From a virus, in the IMG/VR virus record IMGVR_UViG_3300048586_000192, positions 1 to 22,050 of that record: a stretch of DNA of 22,050 bases; one strand, given 5' to 3'. Under the pieces are notes generated by a model. The model was not told where the DNA came from. It did no database searches and saw nothing but the letters and a program-made list of their open reading frames with translations. This document shows positions 5,704-15,000 of this stretch, one piece after another (the first letter of the stretch is position 1; each line of letters starts with the position of its first letter). Both the position numbers and the translations under genes were made by a program.

Positions 5704-6263
5704 CGGCGCACCTGTGCCAGAACCTCGGCCGCCGACAGCGTGCGGACCGGCTTCCAGATCACACTGCCCGTGCGGCTGACCTGCCAGATAGAGGCGCGGC
5801 CGGTGGGGTAAACCCCGCGGGCAAACAGATCTCGCTCGGCCTGCCTGCGCGCGGTGACTTCCCTGGGCTTGGTCCAGTTCATGAACTGCGCGGCCGCAAG
5901 GGTCAGGTTCCCTGTGTTCAGGGTCTTGACCAGCGTGGCCCGCGCGATGGCGCCAGTATTGAAGTGAAAGCTGACCAGCGCATCAAACTGGTGCTGTGCG
6001 ATCGGGACCTTCACCGCGGCATTCACGGCCGCCTCATACCGGGGCAGATCCCGCGCCAGCACGCTGAACACCTGCCGCAGCTCGGCGTCCAGATCGGCCG
6101 GCATGCCACGGGGCAGGGTGATCGGGTCGGGTGTTCCAGCCTCGGCCGTGTGGCCGACGCCGTAGGTCCAAACTCCGACGCTGTCGCGGTACGGACCAGG
6201 CACGATGCCTTCATGCAGGACCAGCGCCACAGTGCCCTGTGGGGACATCTTCAGATCAGCCAC
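5700..6263 (-). CDS. Endolysin, GH24 lysozyme family
   Basis: The protein has 187 residues from a GTG at 6263 and hydrolyses the glycan strands of peptidoglycan. The T4-lysozyme-type catalytic triad is visible as E18-x8-D27-x5-T33 (HEGIVPGPYRDSVGVWTYG), and VSFHFNTGAI matches the conserved downstream helix region of the family. There is no signal-arrest or secretion segment at the N-terminus, so it probably depends on the holin for release. The longer reading from 6338 adds residues that are out-of-frame sequence of the 43-aa membrane protein gene. ATG at 6248 is an alternative start but has no ribosome-binding site, whereas GGAG lies ten bases before the GTG. About 30 C-terminal residues have no assigned role. 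Confidence 0.9.
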   Translation of the reverse strand: MADLKMSPQGTVALVLHEGIVPGPYRDSVGVWTYGVGHTAEAGTPDPITLPRGMPADLDAELRQVFSVLARDLPRYEAAVNAAVKVPIAQHQFDALVSFHFNTGAIARATLVKTLNTGNLTLAAAQFMNWTKPREVTARRQAERDLFARGVYPTGRASIWQVSRTGSVIWKPVRTLSAAEVLAQVRR

Positions 6264-6382
6264 TGGATCAGCACTCCGGTTGCAAGGATGATCAGGCCGC
6301 CGACCAGGGCGACCAGCATGCGGTATTTGAAATCGCACCAGGGCGATCGTGACGGCCTGCGAAGGGATCGGATGTCAAACAT
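6251..6382 (-). CDS. 43-aa single-span membrane protein in lysis cassette
   Basis: This short gene starts at ATG 6382, overlaps the holin stop by 8 nt and ends inside the endolysin start region. GGAG lies six bases before the ATG, a better ribosome-binding site than those of its neighbours. The product has a basic N-terminal half (Arg at 5, 8, 9, 12 and 21, Lys19) and one hydrophobic segment at residues 22-43 (MLVALVGGLIILATGVLIQW). A single span with a positive N-terminus, placed between holin and endolysin, suggests an antiholin, a second holin or a pinholin-like regulator. An in-frame ATG four codons earlier could give a longer form, reminiscent of dual-start holin genes, but it has no obvious ribosome-binding site. 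Confidence 0.7.
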   Translation of the reverse strand: MFDIRSLRRPSRSPWCDFKYRMLVALVGGLIILATGVLIQWLI

Positions 6383-6743
6383 CTCTGTCTCCATCGGCGG
6401 GCAACCGGCCGGCGCGGATGCGCGTCAAGACGACTTCCATGACGGCGGGGCCAAAGATGCCGGTCATGTAGGCCATGGCTCCGCCGGTTCCGAATGCCGG
6501 GATGGCGGTAGCTGGAAGGTCCAGCCAGTGCGCCAGAAGCGCGCCCAAGGTTGTGCCGCCCCCGGCAGCGGCAAGGGCGCCCAGAATGATCTGGCGCAGC
6601 GCCGCGCGCACACGGCCGCTGCCATCGTCGATCAGCAGGGCAGAGGTCAGGCCACCAGCGCCGCCCCACATGGCTGCGACGATGATGGTGTTGGCGACGA
6701 TCGAACGGATGATCTCGGCCAGGATGTTGGGTTCGTCGTTCAT
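6375..6743 (-). CDS. Holin-like membrane protein
   Basis: The protein has 122 residues with about three hydrophobic segments: residues 17-37, 50-73 and 79-105, separated by short charged loops, and a charged C-terminal tail (TRIRAGRLPADGDRDV). Size, topology and place immediately before a lysozyme gene make it the likely holin that opens the inner membrane for the endolysin. I cannot tie it to a particular holin superfamily. The ribosome-binding site is weak (GAG about eleven bases from ATG), which may keep its level low. The 36-nt gap to the tailspike gene is one of the larger gaps in the operon. Confidence 0.8.
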   Translation of the reverse strand: MNDEPNILAEIIRSIVANTIIVAAMWGGAGGLTSALLIDDGSGRVRAALRQIILGALAAAGGGTTLGALLAHWLDLPATAIPAFGTGGAMAYMTGIFGPAVMEVVLTRIRAGRLPADGDRDV

Positions 6744-6779
6744 CGGGTCAAACTCGTGCAGAGGTTTTGTTCGGCTGGA

Positions 6780-9338
6780 TCACAACTGCCGACCCTCGAA
6801 CCATGTGGAGGTCGCCGTGTCGCTGATCGTGCGCGATGCCGTCGTGATGGCGGCCACGGTATAGACATCGCTCGATGCGGGTTGATCTGTGGCCGTCAAG
6901 AGAATGCTGAGCGCACCTGAGGCTGCGCCGTGGGCGCGAGCCGTCGCAATGTCCGTGCCGTTCTTTTGTATCGCGATCCGGTAGATCTCGCCGGCAACCG
7001 CGTTCGAGAACGTGACTTGCGTCCGAAGCTCGACAAGCCCGCGTCCGGGGGTCCAGCCGTGCGCGGCGAATGCGGCACCGATATCCCAGTCCTCGACCTG
7101 GAAGGTCACGGTCGCCGTGCCGTTCACCGCCTGCGTCGCGTTCTTCTCTGCCTTGAACCGCTTCTTGGTGTCGTTGCCAACGGGCAAATACAGCTGCGAC
7201 GCCTCGCACCAGCGCATTTCGACGACATGGAAGACCGGCGACGCAAAGCCGATGAACTGCGCACGCGCCAATTGCGCGCCGACGACCTCGATCCCGGTCG
7301 TGTCGTAAACCGACAGGGAGGCCAGCCAGAAGCGGTCTGCCGTTTTCTCGCGGAAGGTCAGGGTTGCGACGTTGCCGGTGCCCTCGACGTAATAAAGGAA
7401 GTCCTGCTGGGGATAGAGATCCTGTGCACCGCTTTCCAGCAGGACAATCTCGTCATAGGCGTCCCGGTCCTGCCCGCCCCAGGCAGCAACGGCCGTGCGC
7501 AGGGTTTCAAGTGCCCGTGGGTCAGGATCCAATGCGACGTTGGTGATAGATCCGTTGCGCGTGGCATGGCCGAAATCCAGTTTTTCCGCCGGATCATACG
7601 GACCCTGCGGACCGGTCAAGCTTTCGAAATACCACTGGATGCCCTTCAGATCATCGGCTGCATCGCGGTTGTTCGCAACATGCACCCGCCACTTCAGCTT
7701 CAGGATGCCCGTCCCGGCCTCGTAGTACCGATGCGGCGCCCATGTCGGCCCCTCCAGGCTGTTGTATTCCCCTGCCGCGTCAAGATCGAGCGTGACGCCC
7801 TCCGTCCACGGCCCGGTCAGCAGAGGCGATGACCAGATCTCGATATTGCGGGCGGCGCTGTCCTTGATGCACACATGCCACAGGCTGTCGTGGTAGATGA
7901 AATCAGGGGCCAGCTTCGGAGTGCTGAGGGTGCCGATCTCCACATGGACCGGGTCGCTGAATGCCAGCGCGTCCAGATCGGTGCAGACCGCCCGCCACGG
8001 GCGGAAGCAGGGCGAGGTCGTATCGCCAAGATGGTTGGTGTAATCCGGACCGGTTCGGATCGAGATGACCACATGGATCTGGCCGTCCTCGCCCCGGAAC
8101 AGTTTCGGCCCCCAAAGCTGCGGCGCGGCCGTCACCGCGCCGGGCAGCATCGTGCCCCGCACACCTGCGCCGAGGCGGCACTCCTGAAACCGCCACGTCA
8201 CAGCGTCCGGGCTGCGAAACACGCCGAAGTCGTAGCTTTGCGCATCCCCGGCGGTGACCGCCAGCCACCACTCCTTCAGCTCTTCGACCCAAAACATCTT
8301 TGCATCGCGGGCGCCGACAGCGGCATCCCCGCCACCGCGCAGCATTTCCAGACGGTTCAAACGCTTGAACCGGCGGCCGTCAGGGCTGATGTGGATATGC
8401 TGGAACGTATTGTCCTGGGTCTTGAAGCCGGGGAATACGTAGAAGTTCAACAGGCTGTTCCCGCGAACGCCGTCCACCCCGAGGCTATAGAGTGCCGACA
8501 GCATTCCCGTAGCGGTGCTGTCGATCACGAAGTCATACCCTGCGACCGTGACGGATTGACCGTCCTGCAGGATGCCGCGCTCCAGCGCCGCCGCCAGTTG
8601 CGCGCGACTGGAAAAGTTCGGGCCGCACTCGAACAGATTGACCCCACCGGAGGTCACATGCGCAGGGTCGTAATGCTCCGATGTCGCAACCTGAAAGACA
8701 AGGTTCTCGATGCGCGTATTCAGGACCTGCCCATCAGGGAAGACCGTGGGGCTGCCCAGCAAATCCGGCAGCGTCTCGAAAAAGTAAGGCGCATACTGCG
8801 CGGCGGCTGCGGCTGCCAGCAAGGCCGTTTCCGCTGCGGCTTGCGCGCCCGAAACTTCGTCGATCGTCGGACCTGCGACCAGACCCGTGCCGTCTTCGTC
8901 CCAGGCGATCACACGACCCGGCGCCTGTGCCACCGGTGCGATCGGGACGTCCGCGCGAAAGGTGGTCTGCAATTGGGCGCCCAGTTCCTGCACCCGCATC
9001 ACCGTGGCGTCAAGCTGCTGCTCCAGCCCGCGTTCGCGGTAGCCAAGAAGACCTTGCCAGCCCTGTTCGACCGGCGTCTCCCGGGTGATGATCAGGCTGC
9101 CGCCTTCGTAAAGCGCGGCCGTTCCGGCGGTCAGGGTCAGGCTGCCGTCCGTGCCAGAGCTGGTCGGGTCCACCGCGTAGTCCGCGGGGTCAAGCACGAT
9201 ACGCTCCCCGTCATTGACCACAACTGCAATGACCCCGCCCTCCATATAGGGCCACGGGATATCGTAGGTTGCGCCGATCACGATCGTCGCGGGGGATGCT
9301 GCCTCGAAAGCTTCAACAGTCATTCTGTCCGTCCGCAT
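6780..9338 (-). CDS. Tailspike with predicted GH43-type propeller
   Basis: The protein has 852 residues. Residues 5-130 match the virion-attachment domain of T7-type tail fibres (YDIPWPYMEGGVIAVVVNDG, then SLIITRETPV and an RERGLEQQLDATVMR helix). An Ala-rich linker follows at about 160-185. Residues about 310-600 look like a five-bladed glycosidase propeller: WGPKLFRGEDGQIHVVIS, LAPDFIYHDSLWHVCIKD and SLEGPTWAP resemble GH43 blades, with D479 and E529 as candidate catalytic residues. The C-terminus (about 725-852, VTFSNAVAGEIYRIAIQKNG) resembles a C1q/TNF-like jelly roll for trimerisation or receptor contact. It probably degrades capsular or lipopolysaccharide glycans. ATG 9338 has no ribosome-binding site; ATG 9323, five codons in, is an equally likely start. 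Confidence 0.85.
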   Translation of the reverse strand: MRTDRMTVEAFEAASPATIVIGATYDIPWPYMEGGVIAVVVNDGERIVLDPADYAVDPTSSGTDGSLTLTAGTAALYEGGSLIITRETPVEQGWQGLLGYRERGLEQQLDATVMRVQELGAQLQTTFRADVPIAPVAQAPGRVIAWDEDGTGLVAGPTIDEVSGAQAAAETALLAAAAAAQYAPYFFETLPDLLGSPTVFPDGQVLNTRIENLVFQVATSEHYDPAHVTSGGVNLFECGPNFSSRAQLAAALERGILQDGQSVTVAGYDFVIDSTATGMLSALYSLGVDGVRGNSLLNFYVFPGFKTQDNTFQHIHISPDGRRFKRLNRLEMLRGGGDAAVGARDAKMFWVEELKEWWLAVTAGDAQSYDFGVFRSPDAVTWRFQECRLGAGVRGTMLPGAVTAAPQLWGPKLFRGEDGQIHVVISIRTGPDYTNHLGDTTSPCFRPWRAVCTDLDALAFSDPVHVEIGTLSTPKLAPDFIYHDSLWHVCIKDSAARNIEIWSSPLLTGPWTEGVTLDLDAAGEYNSLEGPTWAPHRYYEAGTGILKLKWRVHVANNRDAADDLKGIQWYFESLTGPQGPYDPAEKLDFGHATRNGSITNVALDPDPRALETLRTAVAAWGGQDRDAYDEIVLLESGAQDLYPQQDFLYYVEGTGNVATLTFREKTADRFWLASLSVYDTTGIEVVGAQLARAQFIGFASPVFHVVEMRWCEASQLYLPVGNDTKKRFKAEKNATQAVNGTATVTFQVEDWDIGAAFAAHGWTPGRGLVELRTQVTFSNAVAGEIYRIAIQKNGTDIATARAHGAASGALSILLTATDQPASSDVYTVAAITTASRTISDTATSTWFEGRQL

Positions 9339-9368
9339 GGAAATCGAATGGCAGACAGAAGACGAAGT

Positions 9369-9390
9369 CAGCGGATCAGGGGCTCCGCTG
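9369..9390 (-). terminator. Hairpin between internal virion gene and tailspike gene
   Basis: CAGCGGA and TCCGCTG form a perfect 7-bp stem with an 8-nt loop, located 18 nt past the stop of the 831-aa gene in a 69-nt gap. There is no good T-run, so it may be a weak terminator, a processing site or an mRNA-stability element rather than a full stop. Confidence 0.3.
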
Positions 9391-9407
9391 CGTTGGCTTG
9401 CACACTA

Positions 9408-11903
9408 TCACGGGGTATTTCCGAACGCATTACCTAAATCTGGTAGCCTGTCGGGCAAAGCCTCGCCCGGCGTCCACCATGGGGAGTTTCCGTATTCCTT
9501 CATCTGGCGCTTGATCCGCCGCCGCATCAGCGTTTCGGCCTCGGGATCAAGAAACTGGCTCAGGTTCTCCATGACCAGCCGGGAGTAGGCCGTCCGCGCG
9601 TACCAGGACGAAGACAGGAAGGGGGTGTAACGCTGTGCGAGCGCGGCAACATCCCGGCCCAGATGCGTATCCTCACCCTTGACAAGCGCGTTCACATTTG
9701 TGGCAACCGGCGAAATCAGATCGCCAAGAAAGCTGATCGACGGCCCGGCCACAGTGGAACCGAGGCCGCCGCCCATGCGGTTCTGTTCGGACGCAAAGAA
9801 ATCGCCGAAGATGCCAAGTCCACCGCCCTGGAACAGGGCGGCCCACCAGAACTTGCCTTCGGTCATCGGGCGCGGATCGTTGCCCTTCGCCAGCTCCTTC
9901 AGCTGCACGGCGACGGCACCCAGGACGATCAGCATGCTGCTGACCTTGGCGGCATACTTCGCCTTGTTCCAGCGCCCCTCGATCTGCGCAAAGCGGCGAT
10001 ACTGGTTCAGCATCAGCGACAGGGCAAAGCTCTTGTAGGTGAAGCTCGACCGCAGCAGCTCGCCCGGTATCGTGCCGGGCGCAGCCTCGCCCTGCATCCG
10101 CGCGCGGCCCTCGATGCTGGCTGTCGGCACCGCGAACTCCAGCTGCTCCTGGATCAACGCCTGCACGCGCATCGCCAGCCCCTCGGCCTCGACGCGCGGC
10201 ATCGCGGTCTGATGCTCCAGCCAGTAGATCGGGCTGATGAAATCCGCGCCGTTCGGGGCGGTGAAGCGCGCGGCAGGATCGCGCAGGGCGTTCCAGTCAA
10301 GGGGGGTGATCCCCCGGGCCTCGAAGGCGCGGCGCAACTGATCGGGCAGCATGTGAAAGGGCAGGTCGGCATGGTCCGCCATGTGCCCGGCGAATTCCAT
10401 CTGGAATGCGATCTTGCGCATGTCGGTGATCAAGCTCAGCCCCGTGGCGCGCAGGGTAAACCCCGCCAGCCGCTCGGGGATGCCATTGCCGAAGATCTGG
10501 CCGAACCAGCGCGCGGACCCGCCACCGGCATCGGCCAGCGCCTCGGCGACATAGCCCATGCGCGCGGCCGTCTGGCGGGTTGCCTGGCTGGCCATCAGCT
10601 CGACCGATCGGCCCAGGACGTTCCGGGCATTCATGCCCATGTGCTGCGCGGCTGCCGTGATCGTTGCCACATCGGTGACAGAGGACAGCACCGCGCTGCC
10701 CAGCTGGGCCGATGTCAGCACCGCCCGGGTGCCCGCGAAAAACCGCGCCATGGCGATATTCTCGGGCACATTCGCTGCGCCATCCATATGGGCCATCATG
10801 GTTCGGGCCAGCTTCGCCTGCTTGCCCACCGCCTCTTGCAGCGCCGCATCGCGGGCATCGGCCGCACGCTTGGTGGCAACTTGCGTCGCGAACTCCAGCC
10901 CCATGCGTGGGTTCGGTCCCAGCACCCGCATCATCGCCACGTCGCGCGCCAGCCCGTTCAGCCCGTTCATCATGGCCGAGAAGGGATCGGCAGCGCCGAA
11001 CTCGCGGTTGTATTCCAGCCAGGCGCTGCCATCGCGGAAATGCAGGACGCGATGTTCTGCCCGCTGGTTGTACAGCGCCTTGCCGCCCATCGTCATGCCC
11101 GGGTCCCGGGTGTCCCATCCACGCGTGACGATCCCGTCATAGACATCGCGCAGGAACCGATCGACATCCGCCCGCGCCGGAACCTGCCCCGGGGCGCTGG
11201 CAAAGGGCTTGCCGGTCGAAAGGTCGGTGATGCGGTCCCAGGCCAGCAGGCCATGCACGCGCTCTGCCCAGGCATCAACGCCTGCCTTGCGCAGCTGGCC
11301 GCTGTCATGGGTATGGGGCACGCCGTAATCGGCCAGATCGCCGATGTTGCCACCATGCGCATTGAACAGCCGGCGCATGCGTTGCTGCACCGTGCGCACC
11401 GCGCCCGCCAGCCCCTTGGCGACGGTATCGCCCGTGGCCTCTCCATGCAGCTCACGGATCAGCTTTTCCAGCAGTGCTGCATCGCGGCTCGATCCCACGA
11501 CATTCAGCCCGACCTTCTGCAGCACCTCGTTCAGTCCTGCGGCGATGCTGGTCTGATAGGCCTCCATGATCGACCGGACGCTTTCGCCCTTCCAGCCCGA
11601 TCCTTCGGAATACTCCAGCAGGTTGCGGATCGCGACGGCGGGATTGGGGGCCGTGTTGATCTGCTGCTGGATGCGGCGCATCGTCTGCAGCTGGTTGATG
11701 ACCTTGTGCCGGCGCTGCACCGTGGCGGCCTTCATCCCGGCCTTGACGTCGGCTGCCGCGGCCGCCCTGGCCTGCGCATCGCCCATGGTTGTGCGGTAGC
11801 GTGCCACCAGCTGTTCGTACTGGTTCAGCACGTCTATGCCGCGCTGCCGGTCCAGCTCGCCGAAATCCATCGCGCGGGTGAGGCAATCCGCCATGTTGGT
11901 CAT
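9408..11903 (-). CDS. Large internal virion (DNA-ejection) protein
   Basis: The protein has 831 residues, is strongly helical and has no secretion signal. The N-terminal 100 residues are a charged helical region (QRRHKVINQLQTMRRIQQQI). The middle (GKALYNQRAEHRVLHFRDGS, then DRPF/HMLPDQLRRAFEARGITPLDWN-type segments) and the end (SSFTYKSFALSLMLNQYRRF, SPWWTPGEALPDRLPDL) resemble large proteins found beside the gp14-gp16 type ejection genes of many podovirus-like phages. A hydrophobic stretch near SSMLIVLGAVAVQL could insert into a membrane. It starts at ATG 11903 with AGAGG seven bases upstream. I infer that it is carried in the head and ejected with the DNA; no enzymatic motif is apparent. 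Confidence 0.75.
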   Translation of the reverse strand: MTNMADCLTRAMDFGELDRQRGIDVLNQYEQLVARYRTTMGDAQARAAAAADVKAGMKAATVQRRHKVINQLQTMRRIQQQINTAPNPAVAIRNLLEYSEGSGWKGESVRSIMEAYQTSIAAGLNEVLQKVGLNVVGSSRDAALLEKLIRELHGEATGDTVAKGLAGAVRTVQQRMRRLFNAHGGNIGDLADYGVPHTHDSGQLRKAGVDAWAERVHGLLAWDRITDLSTGKPFASAPGQVPARADVDRFLRDVYDGIVTRGWDTRDPGMTMGGKALYNQRAEHRVLHFRDGSAWLEYNREFGAADPFSAMMNGLNGLARDVAMMRVLGPNPRMGLEFATQVATKRAADARDAALQEAVGKQAKLARTMMAHMDGAANVPENIAMARFFAGTRAVLTSAQLGSAVLSSVTDVATITAAAQHMGMNARNVLGRSVELMASQATRQTAARMGYVAEALADAGGGSARWFGQIFGNGIPERLAGFTLRATGLSLITDMRKIAFQMEFAGHMADHADLPFHMLPDQLRRAFEARGITPLDWNALRDPAARFTAPNGADFISPIYWLEHQTAMPRVEAEGLAMRVQALIQEQLEFAVPTASIEGRARMQGEAAPGTIPGELLRSSFTYKSFALSLMLNQYRRFAQIEGRWNKAKYAAKVSSMLIVLGAVAVQLKELAKGNDPRPMTEGKFWWAALFQGGGLGIFGDFFASEQNRMGGGLGSTVAGPSISFLGDLISPVATNVNALVKGEDTHLGRDVAALAQRYTPFLSSSWYARTAYSRLVMENLSQFLDPEAETLMRRRIKRQMKEYGNSPWWTPGEALPDRLPDLGNAFGNTP

Positions 11904-11917
11904 TCAGGCACCTCTGT

Positions 11918-12016
11918 TCAGGAATGCCGTGGGATCAGCGGACACCACTGACCCAGCAAGCAGCCTCGTTCACACGGCTTTTCGGTCTTTGGGCATATGC
12001 CCCCGGGAATACTCAT
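11918..12016 (-). CDS. 32-aa Cys-rich small protein
   Basis: This gene fills nearly all of the gap between the gp16-like gene and the 831-aa gene. Its ATG overlaps the upstream stop in an ATGA junction and has GGAGGG five bases upstream, the best ribosome-binding site in the neighbourhood; it ends 14 nt before the next start. The product has four cysteines, C8, C15, C19 and C25, around ICPKTEKPCERGC, with few other hydrophobic features. Four closely spaced cysteines could bind one zinc ion or form disulfides. I do not recognise a family, although tiny Cys-containing proteins of this kind do occur in phage structural regions. Confidence 0.65.
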   Translation of the reverse strand: MSIPGGICPKTEKPCERGCLLGQWCPLIPRHS

Positions 12017-15000
12017 GCTTGCCCTCCGTTCGGGATGATGCCGCAGGCCTGAATGACCGCATCCGCCGCTTCATCAGCGTCCAGATCGTCCAGCAGTTCG
12101 CGGGCGGTGTAGGTTATGTCGTCGATTTCGATCGACAGGTCTGAAAATTCGCCGCGCAGGCGTTGCATCTCTGCCGCGACAGCATCGACCTCGGTGGCGG
12201 GTTCTTGATCCGAGGGCGGATCGACGCTATCTTCTTTCTGCAGCGGTGCGGAAGGGGAAGAGCCTTCCGGCAATTCGTCAGCCCTCCCCGTAATACGGTT
12301 GGCACTCCGCTGCGCTCCCCCATCTGCCTCCCGTTCATATGCAGTTAGAAGCCAGGTCTTTTGGGCTCCGTCATGGTCAAGCCGTATCACGACGTTGTCG
12401 GTATCGCTGGCGAGGCGGATGCGGTTCTCAGATCTGCTGATGACCTTATCAGCGCGATCAAGCCTTCCCTGCAGATCATCCAGAACCTCGGGGTGATACT
12501 TCAGGATTTTTGCCAACCCTGCGCCGTCGCCGCGTCCCGTTCCCTCATGGCCCCAAACCAGAGAGATAGGACCAGCCTCTGCGTGATGCAGCGCGCCGGG
12601 CGCTTCCCCAGATTGACGCGCGACCAGTGCGTCCACCGCGCCGCGCCAGTCGTTTTCAAATCCGGAAAGCACCGGCCCGAAGGGCCCATCCGCTTCCAGA
12701 TCGGCACGCATGGCAGCGTCGGCCGCTTCTGCCTCGACGCTGGCGGCGCCCTGGTCAAAGCCCGGATCGGGCAGGGGCGCCGGTTCGCGCGACGCAGGTG
12801 TTGCATAGCCGCGCACCGCGCCCATGTCCTGCGGCAGGTCTCCAAAGGCAGCGCGGTCGATCGTGATCAGAACATCGCGCGGGCCGGGCGTGTCGAACAT
12901 GCCACCCGTTGCACCGGCCTTGCGGGCCTCGTCCGCGTAGCGTGTCAGGAAACCGGCAACGTCCTCGGCCGGGGCTGCACGGCCGTTGCGCCAGAACTTC
13001 TTCACCAGGGCGGCGGTCAGCGGCGCAATCGCGCCCTCGATCAGATCGACCTCGTCCAGAAGCTCGGCCACGGCCTTTGCGATCGGCAGCTTCTGGCTTG
13101 CGGCCAACTCGCGCGCGGCGGCGATCAGGCGCATCGCATCCAGCACATGCCCGCCGATGTCCATATCCGGGGAAACGCGACCGGCCTCGATGTCGGCACG
13201 CAGGGCGGCCCAGCCGGGTGCCGCAGTTTCCAGTGCTTCCAGCAGGCTCTTCAGCTCGGCCGCATTGCCTTCGGTATAGCGCGCCAGAATATCGTCATCG
13301 GGCCAGGCGCGCGCGAACAGGGCCTCGCGCAGCTGCCGCTCGCCCAGGCTGTTCAACATGCCGCTGGCTTCGAACATCGCATTGCGCGCCGACCGGGGCA
13401 GGGCCGCAAGGGCAGACCGCACGAAATCCGCGTTCCCCTCGGCGCGGATCGGCTGCGCCGGATCCAGCCTCCCAAGGACTTCGGGCGTCATGGCGCGGCT
13501 GGAGGTGCGCGCCACTTCGGTGGGCGTCATGACCGCAACGCCACTGTCCTGGGCGGCAACGGTAAACCGAACGCGATCTTCGCGGCTCAGCTCCGATTTG
13601 CGGCGGGCGACAAGAACCGGCCGCTGCACGCCCTCGGGCACGGCAAAGCCCGCCGCCTCGATCTGGGCCCGATACTGCGCCGCGCGGTCGGGGTGCTTTT
13701 CATAGGCACGCAGGATCGCCCCATAACGGCCGTTGCCGCTCTCGATCATGCCGTCCGGCCCGACAACGGGCGGCCCCCGGTCGGCCGTGGGCGAAGGCAT
13801 CAGCTGCGCAGGATCCAGTCGCGCGGCGGTGTCCGCGATCCAGGCATCCGATGTGATGCGGCTGCGGTCACGCGGCTGGAAATCACCGCTGGCCCGGAAC
13901 AGGCTGTCGGCGTCCACGATCTCGTAATCCACATCAATGCGGAATTCGTCGCCCGCTGCGACTTGGCCTGATCCGGTATAGCCGCGCGAGGTGGGCCCGA
14001 TGTCCTCGGATCCTGCGACATAGCCGCCACGGTTCGGGTCCATCTTGGATCGCGCCCAAAGATGCAGATCGTGGGCAGTGAATTGGTCCAGACGTTTCCC
14101 GCCGAAGCGAACGCCTTTGTTGTCCGCGATTTGCTTCGGGCTCATCAGCTGGGTGACTGGCGTTTCCGGCGCAGCTTTCAAAACCCGTATCGCGCCGGTG
14201 GGGCCGAGAAAATGTGCCAGATAGCGTTCGCCAGCTCCGACCGTTTCGATACCGGCCGCCTTCATCGCGGCGGTATTGTCACGCATGTAGGCGCGGGTCA
14301 GCTCGCGGCTGATGGCAGGATCGCGGCGAAGTTCTAGCACCTCTGCAGGCGTGCGCCCCTCCAGCAGGTCGGGCCTGTGGGTGCGAACAACTTCCAACCA
14401 TGTGCCGTCCAGAAACTGACCATGCCCGGTCGCGCTGCTGTTCGGGTTCACCGCATCCGATCGACCGCTGCTTTCCGCGCCGATCAAAAGGCTGACTTCC
14501 TCTTCTTCGGTGAGCGGCGCGGATCGGCGTGTGCCAGTCGAAGGCGCAGCCCTGTAAGCGGCGCCCGGCACGAAGTCCGTTATGCCAGCGCGCCCAGCTT
14601 CGATGGCCTTGCCAAAATAGGGGTCCAGTGATCGCGCCTTGGTATCGGGCCCCCAAGACATGACCGATCCGCCGCCAACGTGGACGCCCCACTCATAGTG
14701 CCCGATCCCGGGAAATACCTTCGCCGCCTCGAAGAAGAAGCGGGCATACAGCTCCTTGTCTTCACCGGGGCGCACGGGCACGCCGTTGCGCGTAAGAACC
14801 ACGTCACCAGTGTGCGAGTGCCCGGTGTGATCGACATCGTGCCGTGTCGAGCCGGTGCGCTTCCCGCCCGGCGTTCCGGCCGTGTCCTGTCCACCCGATA
14901 CGATGACCACGCCGATATCGTCACCCAGCGGAGCCACGGCACCGCGCAGGCGGCCCATGAAATCTTCGCTGACCGGCTTGTCGCGGATCTTGCCTTCGGT

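Noticed and set aside
6264-6338. N-terminal extension of the endolysin
   Set aside because: The added residues are an out-of-frame reading of the 43-aa membrane gene, with no signal sequence.
9663-11951. Long plus-strand reading frame of 762 codons
   Set aside because: It is fully antisense to the 831-aa internal virion gene. It has the His/Arg/Gly/Gln-rich composition expected of antisense frames in high-GC DNA and no recognisable domain. The same applies to plus-strand frames at 5115-6920, 7875-9437, 12361-13971 and 16026-17615.
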